From positions 1,488,001-1,552,000 of the forward strand of contig NZ_CP129107.1 of NCBI RefSeq assembly GCF_030406725.1: a DNA stretch of 64,000 nt, read 5' to 3'. The notes under the pieces were generated by a model that did no database searches, was not told the origin of the DNA, and saw only the letters and a list, made by a program, of their open reading frames with translations. The translations under genes were made by a program, and so were the position numbers. This stretch comes from Alteriqipengyuania flavescens (lineage in GTDB: Bacteria; Pseudomonadota; Alphaproteobacteria; Sphingomonadales; Sphingomonadaceae). Each line of letters starts with the position of its first letter. Position 1 is the stretch's first letter. Shown here one piece after another: positions 55,890-64,000 of the stretch.

Positions 55890-56768
55890 ATGTCCCTCCT
55901 GCAGTTGCGTACCTTCGTCGAAGTCTACCGCCGTCGTTCACTGAGCGAGGCGGCCCGGGCAATCGGCATCACCCAACCGGCGGCATCGCAGCACATCGCT
56001 TCGCTCGAGGCGCAACTGGGTCGTCCCTTGTTCGAGCGCCATTCGCGCGGCGTCCGACCGACCGCGATTGCCGACGATCTCGCGGCTTCGATCGGAAGCA
56101 GCCTCGACACCGCGGAATCGGCACTGGCCAGCGCGCGGGCCCGATCGTCGCGCATCTCGGGCACGGTCCACATCGCCGCGCCGTCGGACCTGCTGGGAGA
56201 GATGATCACGCCCCGGCTGGCCCCGCTGCTGGAAGCAGGGCTTGACCTGCGCCTGCATATCGGCGGGCGCGAAGCGCTTTATGCCATGCTCCTCGAAGAC
56301 AAGGTGCATCTGGCCGTCACCGCCTCGCAACCCGAAGATCCGCGGTTGGCCTTTCATGCGCTGGGGGAAGAGCACCTGCGCGCCGTAGCCTCGCCCGCCG
56401 TGGCGAGCCGGATTGCCGAATTGCCGCTGGCCGACGGGCTCAACCGGACGGCTCACCTCGCCTACGATCTCGACCGGCCGTTGCTGCGGACCTGGCTCGA
56501 GGCAAACCAGATCGAACTGACCAGCCAGCCCGCTTTGACCGCGCCCGATTTGAGGGTGCTAAGGTCGGGATTGTGCGCGGGCATCGGCTGGACGGTGCTG
56601 CCCGGCTATCTCACCCGCGTAGAACGCGCTGCCTGCACGCTGATCGAGATACCCGCCCCGGTCACGGTGCCGCGCAACGCTTACTACCTCGTCTGGGCAC
56701 GCTCATCGCTGCGACACCCGCGCGTGGCCATGGCTCGGGACGCCCTGATTGCTGCACTCCGAATATAA
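55890..56768 (+). CDS. LysR-family transcriptional regulator
   Basis: A 292-residue regulator. The HTH is typical: LLQLRTFVEVYRRRSLSEAA, RAIGITQPAASQHIASLEAQ, LGRPLFERHSRGVRPTAI. The C-terminal periplasmic-binding-like effector domain (about residues 90-290) includes ISGTVHIAAPSDLLGEMITP. It is transcribed away from the eight-gene leftward cluster and is the only regulator at that end, so it probably controls the cluster in response to an electrophile. Start ATG 55890 is preferred to an in-frame ATG at 55854, because the HTH starts directly. Confidence 0.92.
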   Translation: MSLLQLRTFVEVYRRRSLSEAARAIGITQPAASQHIASLEAQLGRPLFERHSRGVRPTAIADDLAASIGSSLDTAESALASARARSSRISGTVHIAAPSDLLGEMITPRLAPLLEAGLDLRLHIGGREALYAMLLEDKVHLAVTASQPEDPRLAFHALGEEHLRAVASPAVASRIAELPLADGLNRTAHLAYDLDRPLLRTWLEANQIELTSQPALTAPDLRVLRSGLCAGIGWTVLPGYLTRVERAACTLIEIPAPVTVPRNAYYLVWARSSLRHPRVAMARDALIAALRI

Positions 56769-56965
56769 TTGTGGCCACGCCTGTTGGCCGTCAGCGCAAA
56801 TTCAGGTCTGAACCAGCTGAGCGCTGGCGGAACGAATGGCGGCTTTCGGGATCGTCGGCGACAAGGACGAACGGCCGGATGTGATGCTACAATCCTTTCC
56901 CAATCTTGGGTCGGAATCTGAGCATCGCGCACCACCTTGGCCGGACCTCCAGCGGGTCTTATTTC
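56769..56965. other. gap with no recognised feature
   Basis: Between the LysR gene and the small frame at 56966 nothing convincing is seen: no RNA gene, no repeat shared with other parts of the window, and only short broken frames. The sequence is less GC-rich than the flanks and is probably residual island DNA. Confidence 0.5.
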
Positions 56966-57097
56966 TCACACGAGAGCATAGGTTTTGATTAGACCAGCCG
57001 CGGAGAAATCGGCTAACAATTCATCAGCTTTTTCGAGATCCCTGGACTTAACGAGCTCAATGGCCTTGGCCGGAAGGACTGGTTGATGGACAGACAT
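56966..57097 (-). CDS. possible 43-residue protein
   Basis: ATG 57097 lies behind GAGAGAAAG. The frame reads MSVHQPVLPAKAIELVKSRD, then LEKADELLADFSAAGLIKTY and ALV-stop. Its helical, charged pattern looks like a real peptide rather than random sequence. It lies near the right island end. No family is recognised; it may also be the rest of a longer gene. Confidence 0.4.
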   Translation of the reverse strand: MSVHQPVLPAKAIELVKSRDLEKADELLADFSAAGLIKTYALV

Positions 57098-57226
57098 GCT
57101 TTCTCTCGGTTTTGGAAAGCAATGTGTGCCAACCATTCGTGAAAATGCAGTAACCCACTGGTTCGCTGCGGATAATCAGGTCAATTGACGGGCGATAGCC
57201 CGAAATCACATCCCGCCGTCATCAGC

Positions 57227-57275
57227 GCCGATGTTCGCGGATGCCCACCTAAGTTTTTCATGTTCTTTTCATGGA
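57227..57275. repeat. 49-bp imperfect direct repeat, right copy
   Basis: The right partner of 43059-43107, sharing GCCGATGTTCGC at the start, CCACC-AAGTTTT in the middle and TTTTCATGGA at the end. It lies 35 bp from the 3' end of tRNA-Val, inside the island. Confidence 0.75.
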
Positions 57276-57309
57276 AACGCGGGCCATCTCTTCTAAACCA
57301 TTGAAAAGA

Positions 57310-57384
57310 TGGTGGGCGCGGCAAGGATTGAACTTGCGACCCCACCCGTGTGAAGGGTGTGCTCTACCACTGAGCTACGCGCCC
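57310..57384 (-). tRNA. tRNA-Val (anticodon CAC)
   Basis: A 75-nt cloverleaf with encoded CCA. The acceptor stem GGGCGCG/CGCGCCC (7 bp) has discriminator A. The D arm is GCTC-AGTGGTA-GAGC. The anticodon arm is CACCC-TTCACAC-GGGTG with anticodon CAC. The T arm is GCAAG-TTCAATC-CTTGC. It reads GUG valine codons. Its 3' end faces the island, which is the normal geometry for integration into a tRNA gene; the left end of the island holds a matching 3' fragment. Confidence 0.95.
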
Positions 57385-57459
57385 GCCAGTGCGGGGGATC
57401 CCGCCAAGGCAGGGGCGCGCCGATAGGGCGATTCGGCGCGCCATGCAAGCTTTTGCGCG

Positions 57460-59349
57460 CTAGCTCCCCAGCACGCTGGCGGCGATCCGGGCGAGCCAGC
57501 CGGCGGAGGGGCCTTTGGCCGAGCGGGCAGTCGGCGTGGCCGGGCATTCGAGGCACATGGCCTGCGCGCCGCGCACGGACACCAGCCGCTCGACATCGCT
57601 TTCCACCTGCCCCAGCCGGGCGTGGTGCCGTGCGGCGATCATTGCGAAGACATCGCGCGGAGGATGGGATGCCTTTGCATCGCCGCCGAACATGCCGGCC
57701 AGGAAGGCGTCGAACCCGTCAGGTTCGTTGGCAAGGTAGCGCGCATGCCAGTCGCCCTCTTCAAGGCCCGCCTCGCTCGCCGCCCATTGCAGCGCCGCGT
57801 CGAGCCCGCCGAACTGATCGACCAGGCCGAGCTGCCGCGCGCTGCCGCCGTCCCAGACGCGGCCCTGTGCGATGCTGTCGACGCGGGCGGCATCCATGTT
57901 GCGCGAGCGCGCGACGATTGTGAGGAAGCGGGCATAGTTGTTCTCGATGACGGCCTGCAGGATCGTGTCGACCTCTGGCGTGAACCCGGAAAGCGGATCG
58001 GGCTGGCCGGACAGGGGCGTGGTCTTCACCCCGTCGGTCGTCACCCCGATGTCCGCCAGCGTATCTTCGAAAGTGGGGATCACGCCGAAGATGCCGATGG
58101 AGCCGGTGATCGTCTCCGGCTCGGCGAAGATGCGCTCGGCAGGGGTGGAGACCCAATAACCGCCGCTTGCCGCGACATTGGCCATCGATACGGCAACCGG
58201 GATGCCAGCGGCGTGATAGCGGACGATGGCCTGCCGGATTTCTTCGGAGGCCGTGACCGACCCGCCGGGGCTGTCCACGCGCACCACAAGCGCCTTGAGG
58301 TCGCCTGAAGCCAGCGCCTCGTCGAGAAGGTCGGCAATCCGCGTGCCGCCTGCCGTGCCGGGCCCCGCTTCGCCGTCCACGATCTCGCCCGCGATGGTGA
58401 TGACGCCCACCGCATTGCCCCCTTCCTCGACCGGGTTGGCGTCGAGCCAGATGTCGAGATCGGTGGACGGGTAAGCACCCGGCGCATCGCTCCACAGGTC
58501 TTCGCCGACCAGCTCTGCCACCCGCTCGCCGAACTTGGTCTTCGAGCCGATCGCATCGATCAGCCCGGCGTCCACTGCGGCACGCGACAGGTCGCCGCGC
58601 GCGCTTTCGACCCATGCGGCAGGGTCGCTCGTGATCCGATCGAGATCGGCATCGGGCCGCGCCTTCTTGACGTTCGCCTGCCATTCTTCCCACAGCGCGC
58701 CGTAGAGCGCGTTCGCGTTCTCGCGCGCTTCAGGCGACATTTCGGACAGGAGGTAGGGCTCCACCGCCGACTTGTAGGTGCCGACGCGGTAGACCTTGGC
58801 GTTGATGTTGAGGCGGTCGATCAGCCCGGCGTAGTACAGCCGCTCTCCGCCCGGCCCGGCGACAAGCGCGCCGCCCAGCGGGTCGACCCAAGCTTCGGTC
58901 GCATGGGCGGCCAAGAGCATGCCGTCGTCGCCATAGGCCATGGCGTAGGACAGGACTGGCTTGCCCGCGCCCTTCACCCGCTCCAGCGCGGCGCCGATTT
59001 CCGACAGGTGCACCTGGCCCCCGCCCAGGAACGTTGAAAGGTCGAGCACCACGGCCTCGATCCGTTCGTCCTTCGCCGCCGTGTCGAGGGCGTGGACGAT
59101 ATCGCGCACCGGGTATTCGCCGGTCGGCGCAGCGCCGGAAAGCAGGGCATCGAACGGGTCGACGACAGAGCGTTCTTCCACCACCACCCCGTCGAGCGCC
59201 AGCACCAGCGCCCCGTCGCGCACGCCGCCTTCGTCCGGCCGCGCGGTCAGGATGGCGAACAGAGTGAAGAAGAAGATCAGCATGAAAACGAGCACCAGCC
59301 CGTCCTTCACCGCGACTATCAGCTTCCAGACCTTGCGTGCGAAATCCAT
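57460..59349 (-). CDS. sppA: signal peptide peptidase SppA, 67K type
   Basis: A 629-residue membrane-bound serine protease with two tandem ClpP-like halves. An N-terminal helix ([20 protein letters not shown], about residues 12-35) anchors it. The catalytic lysine lies in the first half ([19 protein letters not shown], about residue 193). The nucleophilic serine lies in the second half ([20 protein letters not shown], about 390). Around them are [20 protein letters not shown] and [20 protein letters not shown]. It degrades cleaved signal peptides in the membrane. A C-terminal extension contains two cysteines ([10 protein letters not shown]). Confidence 0.94.
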   Translation of the reverse strand: MDFARKVWKLIVAVKDGLVLVFMLIFFFTLFAILTARPDEGGVRDGALVLALDGVVVEERSVVDPFDALLSGAAPTGEYPVRDIVHALDTAAKDERIEAVVLDLSTFLGGGQVHLSEIGAALERVKGAGKPVLSYAMAYGDDGMLLAAHATEAWVDPLGGALVAGPGGERLYYAGLIDRLNINAKVYRVGTYKSAVEPYLLSEMSPEARENANALYGALWEEWQANVKKARPDADLDRITSDPAAWVESARGDLSRAAVDAGLIDAIGSKTKFGERVAELVGEDLWSDAPGAYPSTDLDIWLDANPVEEGGNAVGVITIAGEIVDGEAGPGTAGGTRIADLLDEALASGDLKALVVRVDSPGGSVTASEEIRQAIVRYHAAGIPVAVSMANVAASGGYWVSTPAERIFAEPETITGSIGIFGVIPTFEDTLADIGVTTDGVKTTPLSGQPDPLSGFTPEVDTILQAVIENNYARFLTIVARSRNMDAARVDSIAQGRVWDGGSARQLGLVDQFGGLDAALQWAASEAGLEEGDWHARYLANEPDGFDAFLAGMFGGDAKASHPPRDVFAMIAARHHARLGQVESDVERLVSVRGAQAMCLECPATPTARSAKGPSAGWLARIAASVLGS

Positions 59350-59480
59350 CGTGCGTCCCGTTTTTCCGGCTCTGCGCCTGTGTCGCGTGGGGTGTTGCGG
59401 GGGCTTTAGGGGTTCCGGCAGGCGGATGCCAGCGATTCAGCTTGAGGTGGCAGGCAGGCGGCCCTAAGGGCCTGTCTTCG

Positions 59481-60509
59481 ATGACAGATGGCGCCCCCGC
59501 ACCCCGATCGAACCGCTTTCCGGCGGGCGGGCAGGCGTTCCCGCATCGCGACCTCCTCGGCATCGGCCGGCTGGAACGGCACCAGATCCTCTACCTGCTT
59601 GCCGAGGCCGACCAGTATGTCGAACTCGGCCGCCAGACGCACAAGCACACGGACGAATTGTCCGGGCTGACAATCATCAATGCCTTCTTCGAGAATTCCA
59701 CCCGCACCCTGCTGAGCTTCGAAATCGCGGGCAAGCGGCTGGGCGCGGACGTGGTCAACATGCATGCCGCGCAGTCGAGCGTGAAGAAGGGCGAGACGCT
59801 GATCGATACCGCGATCACGCTCAACGCCATGCGCGCCGATGCCATCGTGATCCGCCACGGCAGCAGCGGCGCGGTGGCGCTGATCGCGGACAAGGTGGAC
59901 TGCCCGGTGCTGAACGCCGGGGATGGCAGCCACGAACATCCGACCCAGGCTCTGCTCGATGCGCTGGCGCTGCGCCAGGCGCTGGAAGAGCGGGGTGAGG
60001 GGGCGGAGGATTTCACCGGCCTCGTCGTGACGATCTGCGGCGACGTGCTGCACAGCCGCGTGGCGCGCTCGAACATCCTTTGCCTCACCGCGATGGGCGC
60101 CACCGTGCGCGTGTGCGCCCCCCCCGCGTTGATGCCCGCTGCAGTGGAGGCGATGGGGGCCGAGGTGCATCACGACTTCGAGACCGCGCTCAAGGGATCG
60201 GACGCGGTGATGATGCTGCGCCTGCAGACCGAGCGGATGAGCGGGCAATTTATCCCCTCGCCCAAGGAATACCGCCACCTTTACGGCCTGACGCGGGAGC
60301 GGGTGGAGCGGCTGGTCCCGGAAGCGATCATCATGCACCCCGGCCCGATGAACCGCGGGGTGGAGATCGACAGCGATGTGGCCGACGATCCTGACATCTC
60401 GATCATCACCGACCAGGTGGAAATGGGCGTCGCCATCCGCATGGCCTGCCTCGACGTGCTGACGCGCCGCCGCCGCGGCCTGCCCGGCTGGGACGGCCAA
60501 TGGACATGA
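59481..60509 (+). CDS. pyrB: aspartate carbamoyltransferase catalytic subunit
   Basis: A 342-residue enzyme that makes N-carbamoyl-aspartate in pyrimidine synthesis. Motifs: the carbamoyl-phosphate loop [20 protein letters not shown] (about residues 67-86), [12 protein letters not shown], the [12 protein letters not shown] segment, [12 protein letters not shown], and the C-terminal [18 protein letters not shown]. Length fits. It starts at ATG 59481, 10 bp upstream of a degenerate dihydroorotase gene, as in bacteria with a dodecameric PyrB-PyrX complex. Confidence 0.96.
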   Translation: MTDGAPAPRSNRFPAGGQAFPHRDLLGIGRLERHQILYLLAEADQYVELGRQTHKHTDELSGLTIINAFFENSTRTLLSFEIAGKRLGADVVNMHAAQSSVKKGETLIDTAITLNAMRADAIVIRHGSSGAVALIADKVDCPVLNAGDGSHEHPTQALLDALALRQALEERGEGAEDFTGLVVTICGDVLHSRVARSNILCLTAMGATVRVCAPPALMPAAVEAMGAEVHHDFETALKGSDAVMMLRLQTERMSGQFIPSPKEYRHLYGLTRERVERLVPEAIIMHPGPMNRGVEIDSDVADDPDISIITDQVEMGVAIRMACLDVLTRRRRGLPGWDGQWT

Positions 60510-60519
60510 GGGGCGCGCG

Positions 60520-61752
60520 GTGAGGCAGGACAGGCCCTTCACGATCACGGGCGGCCGGCTGGTCGGACCGGATGGCGTCACTGGCGGCGCGCTCAGGGTG
60601 GCGGACGGGCTGATCGCCGGCGTCGGCGATGTCGCACCGCAGGACGGCGACGAGGTCATCGACGCGGGCGGCGCGCTTATCGCACCCGCGCTCGTCGATT
60701 TCGGCGTCTTCGAAATCGACAAGCCCGCCTGCCATTTCGGCGGGATCGTGCGTGCGGTGCTCATGCCCGATAGCGATCCGCCGCTCGATTACCCCGCCCG
60801 GGTCCGCTTCGTCGCGGCGAGCGGCAAGCCGGACCTGTGGGTCCATCCGCTGGCGGCAGCGACGGTCGGGCTTGAGGGCGCGCAGCTCGCCGAAGTGGCC
60901 CTGATGCGCGAGGCCGGCGCGCGCGGCATCGCCACGGGCCGCCGCTGGATCGCGGATAGCGGCATCATGCTGCGCCTGCTGCAATATGCGGCGATGCTCG
61001 ACATGGTTTTGGTCACGCACGCCGAAGACGGCGGGCTGACTGGGGACGCGGTTGCGACGGCGGGCGACATGGCGACACGCCTCGGTCTGCGCAGCGCACC
61101 GTCAGGGGCCGAAGCGCTGGCGGTTGCCCGCGATCTTGCGCTGGCCGAGATGAGCGGCGCACGGCTGCACATAAGGCAGGTCACGACCCGCGCGGCGCTC
61201 GACCTCGTGCGCGCGGCGAAATCGCGCGGGGTTGCGGTCACCTGCGGCGTGACGCCGGCCCATTTCATGTTGTCCGACCTCGCCCTCGGCGAATTCCGCA
61301 CTTTTGCTCGCCTCTCGCCCCCGCTGCGAAGCGAGGAGGACCGGCTGGCGGTGGTCGAAGCCATCGGTGAGGGCACGATCGACGTTATTGCCAGCGGCCA
61401 CGATCCGCGCGGGGCGGAAGACAAGCGCCTCCCTTTCGCCGATGCTGCGGATGGCATGGCGGGGGCCGAAACGCTGCTGCCGATGGCGCTGTCGCTGGTG
61501 CGCGACGGCGTGATCCCGCTCGAACGCGCCTTCGCCATGCTGGCGACCAATCCCGCCCGCATCCTCGGCCTGCCCTCCGGCGTGCTGGGGGAAGGGATGG
61601 AGGCCGACATCGCCCTGGTGGAGCCGGACAAGCCGTGGATCGTCGACAGCCGCGAAATGGCCGCCAGCGCAGGTAACACGCCGTTCGACCGCCAGCCGGT
61701 GCAGGGCCGCGCCACGGCCCTGTGGAAAGCTGGCGTGCCGGTGGGCGACTAG
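60520..61752 (+). CDS. pyrX: dihydroorotase-like subunit lacking metal ligands (PyrX type)
   Basis: A 410-residue amidohydrolase-fold protein next to pyrB. Active dihydroorotases have a D-x-H-x-H metal motif after the first strand; here the corresponding segment reads APALVDFGVFEIDKP, with both histidines gone. Other family features remain: DMVLVTHAEDGGLTGDAV, RLHIRQVTTRAALDLVRAAK, VTCGVTPAHFMLSDLALGEF, VIASGHDPRGAEDKRLPFAD and LLPMALSLVRDGVIPLERAF. In Pseudomonas-type systems the inactive PyrX holds the PyrB dodecamer together. GTG 60520 is the start. A catalytic pyrC is expected elsewhere in the genome. Confidence 0.88.
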   Translation: MRQDRPFTITGGRLVGPDGVTGGALRVADGLIAGVGDVAPQDGDEVIDAGGALIAPALVDFGVFEIDKPACHFGGIVRAVLMPDSDPPLDYPARVRFVAASGKPDLWVHPLAAATVGLEGAQLAEVALMREAGARGIATGRRWIADSGIMLRLLQYAAMLDMVLVTHAEDGGLTGDAVATAGDMATRLGLRSAPSGAEALAVARDLALAEMSGARLHIRQVTTRAALDLVRAAKSRGVAVTCGVTPAHFMLSDLALGEFRTFARLSPPLRSEEDRLAVVEAIGEGTIDVIASGHDPRGAEDKRLPFADAADGMAGAETLLPMALSLVRDGVIPLERAFAMLATNPARILGLPSGVLGEGMEADIALVEPDKPWIVDSREMAASAGNTPFDRQPVQGRATALWKAGVPVGD

Positions 61753-61755
61753 GCA

Positions 61756-61787
61756 AAGAAAAACCCCTCCCCGGTGATGGGGAGGGG
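61756..61787 (-). terminator. rho-independent terminator for the SPOR gene
   Basis: The stem CCCCTCCCC/GGGGAGGGG with loop GGTGAT ends, on the minus strand, in TTTTTCTT. It lies 36 bp beyond the stop of the SPOR gene and also meets the end of pyrX, so it may work in both directions but is better for the minus strand. Confidence 0.85.
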
Positions 61788-61822
61788 CTGTAAGTTTCCC
61801 TGTCTGGAGAGGGTTGGGAGAC

Positions 61823-63271
61823 CTAGCGGCGCGCCATGCGGACGCCGGTATCGACCGCGCCCGGCATCGGACGACCTTCGGACCAGGCATAGCAGGCACG
61901 ACCTTCGGTTTTCACGCGGCCGCACATGGAGGCCGCTTCGCTGCGGGCATAGCCGCCGGCGGACACGCGCCAATAGCGCTTGCCGCGCACGACGGCTTCC
62001 GTGATGACCATTTCGCGATCCGCGAGTTCGGGGTAGCGGCTCTGGTAAATGCCCCAGGCGCGCTTCGCACCGGCTTCGGAGCTGAACGAGCCGAGCTGGA
62101 CGAGGTGGCTGCCGCCGGTGACCGGAGCGCTGGCGACCGCCGGTGCGGGATCGGCGCCGCGTGATGTACGGGCCGCTGCGCGCGGGGTCGGCTGGACCAC
62201 CGGATTGCTGGTGAAGCGCGCGCTGTCGGTGACGACCGGAGCGGGCATTTTCACGCCCAGGCTCTCGGCCACCTCTGCCGTTATGGCGGGAACCGGGCTT
62301 GCGACCGGTGCCGGGGCGATGGGCGCGTTGGCTGCAGGCACGGAAAGCGGTGCAAGGGCTACGCCCGAGTTGAGTGCAGCCGGGCTGGCCGCTGCAACCG
62401 GGGCGGGCGCATAGCCGTTGTCGGCACCCACCGGCATCAGTTCGCCGTTGAGGTCGGTCGCTTGCGGATAGTCTGCGGCGGCGACCGGCGTTGCATAGGC
62501 CGCGGCGCCGCTGGCGAGGCCGACGGCACCGGGCGCGTTGGAGAGTGCCAGCGACACCGGCTGGCCGCCGTCGGCGGCGTTTGCAGGCACGCCGAGCAGG
62601 CCGGCGATCCGTGCGGTCGCGGCCTCGGGATGGATGGTTGCAGCCCATTCGGCCATGCGCTTGCCGACCTGGTCCTGCGGAATGTCCTGCGCGGCCATGA
62701 TGCGCGCTTCGCGCCACTGGCCGGCCAGCGCATAGGCATAGGCGAGGTTCTGGCGTGCCTTGACGCTGGTGTCGCCGCCGCGGATCGCGGTGGTCAGCAC
62801 GTGGACGCCGCGGCGCGGCTCGCCGGCGAGGGCATAGGCGAGGCCGAGGTCGGCGGCGGGAATATCGTCGGCGCGGGCGCGCAGCAGGCCGAGCGCTTCG
62901 GGCTGCTTGCCGGCACCCGACAGGGCGAGTGACAGGCTGAGCGCGGTGCGGGCGCTGTCATCGCCCAGCCGCACGGCATCGTCGAAAGAGGTCGCTGCCG
63001 AAGCGAATCGGCCCGCATCGAGATAAGCGGCGCCCAGCATCGCGCGGTAATGCGCACTGCGCGGTTCGGCCAGGACGGCAGCCTCTGCGTGCTTGACCGC
63101 ATCGGTCGTCCGGCCCCGCTCCAGCGCAACCTGCGCCTCCCCGGCCGAAACTTCGGCCCGCGGCGCGGGATTGGTGGTGCACGCACCCAGCAGCGTGGCC
63201 GACAGCGCGGAGCTGGCGGCCAGGATGATCAGGCGCTTGCGGTAATCGGCTCGGAAATCGGCGGTCTGCAT
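61823..63271 (-). CDS. TPR and SPOR domain lipoprotein
   Basis: A 482-residue envelope protein. A lipobox LLGACTTN puts the lipidated cysteine near residue 31. TPR-like repeats follow at about 40-210: ALERGRTTDAVKHAEAAVLA, AHYRAMLGAAYLDAGRFASA and ARQNLAYAYALAGQWREARI. A long Ala/Pro/Val-rich linker (about 225-395) leads to a C-terminal SPOR domain (GGSHLVQLGSFSSEAGAKRA ... YWRVSAGGYARSEAASMCGR). SPOR binds denuded septal glycan, so a cell-division or envelope role is likely. The gene ends at a strong terminator. Confidence 0.87.
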   Translation of the reverse strand: MQTADFRADYRKRLIILAASSALSATLLGACTTNPAPRAEVSAGEAQVALERGRTTDAVKHAEAAVLAEPRSAHYRAMLGAAYLDAGRFASAATSFDDAVRLGDDSARTALSLSLALSGAGKQPEALGLLRARADDIPAADLGLAYALAGEPRRGVHVLTTAIRGGDTSVKARQNLAYAYALAGQWREARIMAAQDIPQDQVGKRMAEWAATIHPEAATARIAGLLGVPANAADGGQPVSLALSNAPGAVGLASGAAAYATPVAAADYPQATDLNGELMPVGADNGYAPAPVAAASPAALNSGVALAPLSVPAANAPIAPAPVASPVPAITAEVAESLGVKMPAPVVTDSARFTSNPVVQPTPRAAARTSRGADPAPAVASAPVTGGSHLVQLGSFSSEAGAKRAWGIYQSRYPELADREMVITEAVVRGKRYWRVSAGGYARSEAASMCGRVKTEGRACYAWSEGRPMPGAVDTGVRMARR

Positions 63272-63292
63272 GGCTGGTTCCTCCCTCTCGGA

Positions 63293-63856
63293 TCAGCTGT
63301 TCTTCATTTGCCGTGCCAGCGAATTGAGTTCGGGCATTTCGGCGAGCAACTTGTCGAGCGCCTCGGTGACGATCTGCTGTGCGCTGCGACCGCGCATGGT
63401 CGAGGCCAGGCGCAGTTTCAGGTGGCGATCGCTGTCAAGACGCAGGGTAAAGGCGGCGCGGCGAGCGGCATCGGTTTTGCTCTTCGGCGCTGCAGCCTTT
63501 TTCTTCTTGGTTCTTGGTTTGGCAGGCTTGGCCGTGGCCTCGTCGTCCGCGACGTCAATCGCAGGCGCCTTTTCCTTTGCGACGAGGCGTTCCGCCAGCG
63601 CTTCCTGCTGCTTGCGGACCTCCGGCTCTTCCACCGGCTCGGCTGCGATGTGCAACTGGGGCGAGGGGGTCAGGCCGGCAATCGGGCTGGGCGCATCGTC
63701 GCCCATGTCGTTCCAGCCGAGATCTTCGAGATCGGCGGATACGGTGCTTTCGAAATGGTGCTGCGGCTGCAGCTGCGGGCGCATGGCCGGGCGGGCCCCC
63801 CCCTTGCGGGCAAGCAGGGACGGTCCCAGCGACGCGAAGGGAGAAGGCTCTGTCAT
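63293..63856 (-). CDS. ribbon-helix-helix-like protein with disordered N-terminus
   Basis: A 187-residue protein from ATG 63856. The first part (TEPSPFASLGPSLLARKGGA ...) and the middle (KPAKPRTKKKKAAAPKSKT) are low-complexity. The C-terminal 50 residues, FTLRLDSDRHLKLRLASTMR then GRSAQQIVTEALDKLLAEMP, match a ribbon-helix-helix DNA-binding fold: a strand with alternating residues, then two helices. It may act in partition or regulation. It is 21 bp upstream of the SPOR gene on the same strand, and 17 bp after another gene. Confidence 0.7.
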   Translation of the reverse strand: MTEPSPFASLGPSLLARKGGARPAMRPQLQPQHHFESTVSADLEDLGWNDMGDDAPSPIAGLTPSPQLHIAAEPVEEPEVRKQQEALAERLVAKEKAPAIDVADDEATAKPAKPRTKKKKAAAPKSKTDAARRAAFTLRLDSDRHLKLRLASTMRGRSAQQIVTEALDKLLAEMPELNSLARQMKNS

Positions 63857-63873
63857 GGCGCTGCTCCCCGCGA

Positions 63874-64000
63874 TCATTGTGCGACGCGGCGGCCGAAGCC
63901 GGCTGCCGGGCGGTGCTGCACGTGCTGGGCGGTGATGCCCGGCGCGGCGAAGACCGTACGGCGGAAATTCTTTTCGAGGCGGTCGGCGATATAACCCCAA
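63874..64000 (-). CDS. C-terminal end of an unidentified protein
   Basis: The last 41 codons of a gene entering from the right edge: WGYIADRLEKNFRRTVFAAP, then GITAQHVQHRPAAGFGRRVA and Q-stop at 63874. It is in the same direction as, and 17 bp upstream of, the ribbon-helix-helix gene, so all three are probably one operon. Too little is visible to name the family. Confidence 0.6.
   Translation of the reverse strand, partial: WGYIADRLEKNFRRTVFAAPGITAQHVQHRPAAGFGRRVAQ

Overview
The window is GC-rich, densely packed bacterial DNA of alphaproteobacterial character. A member of the Sphingomonadales, most likely Erythrobacteraceae, is suggested by a complete Entner-Doudoroff operon (zwf-edd-glk-eda), DUF1465 and DUF465 small proteins, a PtsP/EI-Ntr without sugar PTS genes, a RodZ-CpoB-TilS block, TonB-dependent receptors behind Fur-like boxes, and the remains of a rhodopsin/blh locus. 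The assignment is inferred from gene content; no rRNA is present.

Layout. 1-11.3 kb: a TonB receptor (cut by the window edge), arsC, an MFS transporter, a PmtA-like methyltransferase, lipB plus a small lipoprotein, a CitE-like lyase with an Old Yellow Enzyme, a DMT exporter and two tandem DUF2254 membrane proteins. 11.4-12.7 kb: a broken microbial rhodopsin gene (ends retained, middle deleted and out of frame) followed by a frameshifted blh (beta-carotene dioxygenase). 12.7-24 kb: nadA, an MBL hydrolase, glpK, small DUF genes, ptsP, rodZ, cpoB, tilS and an L,D-transpeptidase. 24.1-31.8 kb: the Entner-Doudoroff operon, ending in a divergent PEP-carboxylase-like gene; the zwf reading frame has no ATG/GTG/TTG at its expected start. 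31.9-36.3 kb: a transglutaminase-like protein and an iron-uptake operon (PepSY membrane protein, small membrane protein, TonB receptor) behind Fur-like sites. Further upstream of that operon (36.46-36.62 kb) is an array of eight short motifs spaced about 21 bp apart. 36.7-42.9 kb: rimO, DUF1761, a K+ channel/RCK protein, and serS-surE-M23 peptidase.

42.9-57.3 kb looks like an integrated island. It lies between an intact tRNA-Val(CAC) at the right end and a matching 3' tRNA fragment at the left end, with a 49-bp imperfect direct repeat just inside each end. No integrase is present. Its cargo is largely detoxification of electrophiles and carbonyls: frmR-frmA (formaldehyde), a class II UvrA, an aldo/keto reductase with a TetR regulator, a YgiD-type dioxygenase, and a LysR-headed cluster of DJ-1/PfpI proteins, glyoxalase I, an ene-reductase, an SDR, a quinol-monooxygenase-like protein and a GlcG/HbpS-like protein. 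Several fragments (Leu-dehydrogenase, Yellow/MRJP-like, Zn-alcohol dehydrogenase) show that the island has been rearranged.

57.4-64 kb returns to core genes: sppA, pyrB with a catalytically degenerate dihydroorotase partner (pyrX type), a TPR/SPOR lipoprotein and a ribbon-helix-helix-like protein.

The strongest leads are the coordinated decay of the rhodopsin/retinal locus, the phased 21-bp array, the divergent PEPC-like protein ending the Entner-Doudoroff operon, the missing zwf start codon, and the tRNA-bounded detoxification island with its paired FrmR-type operators.
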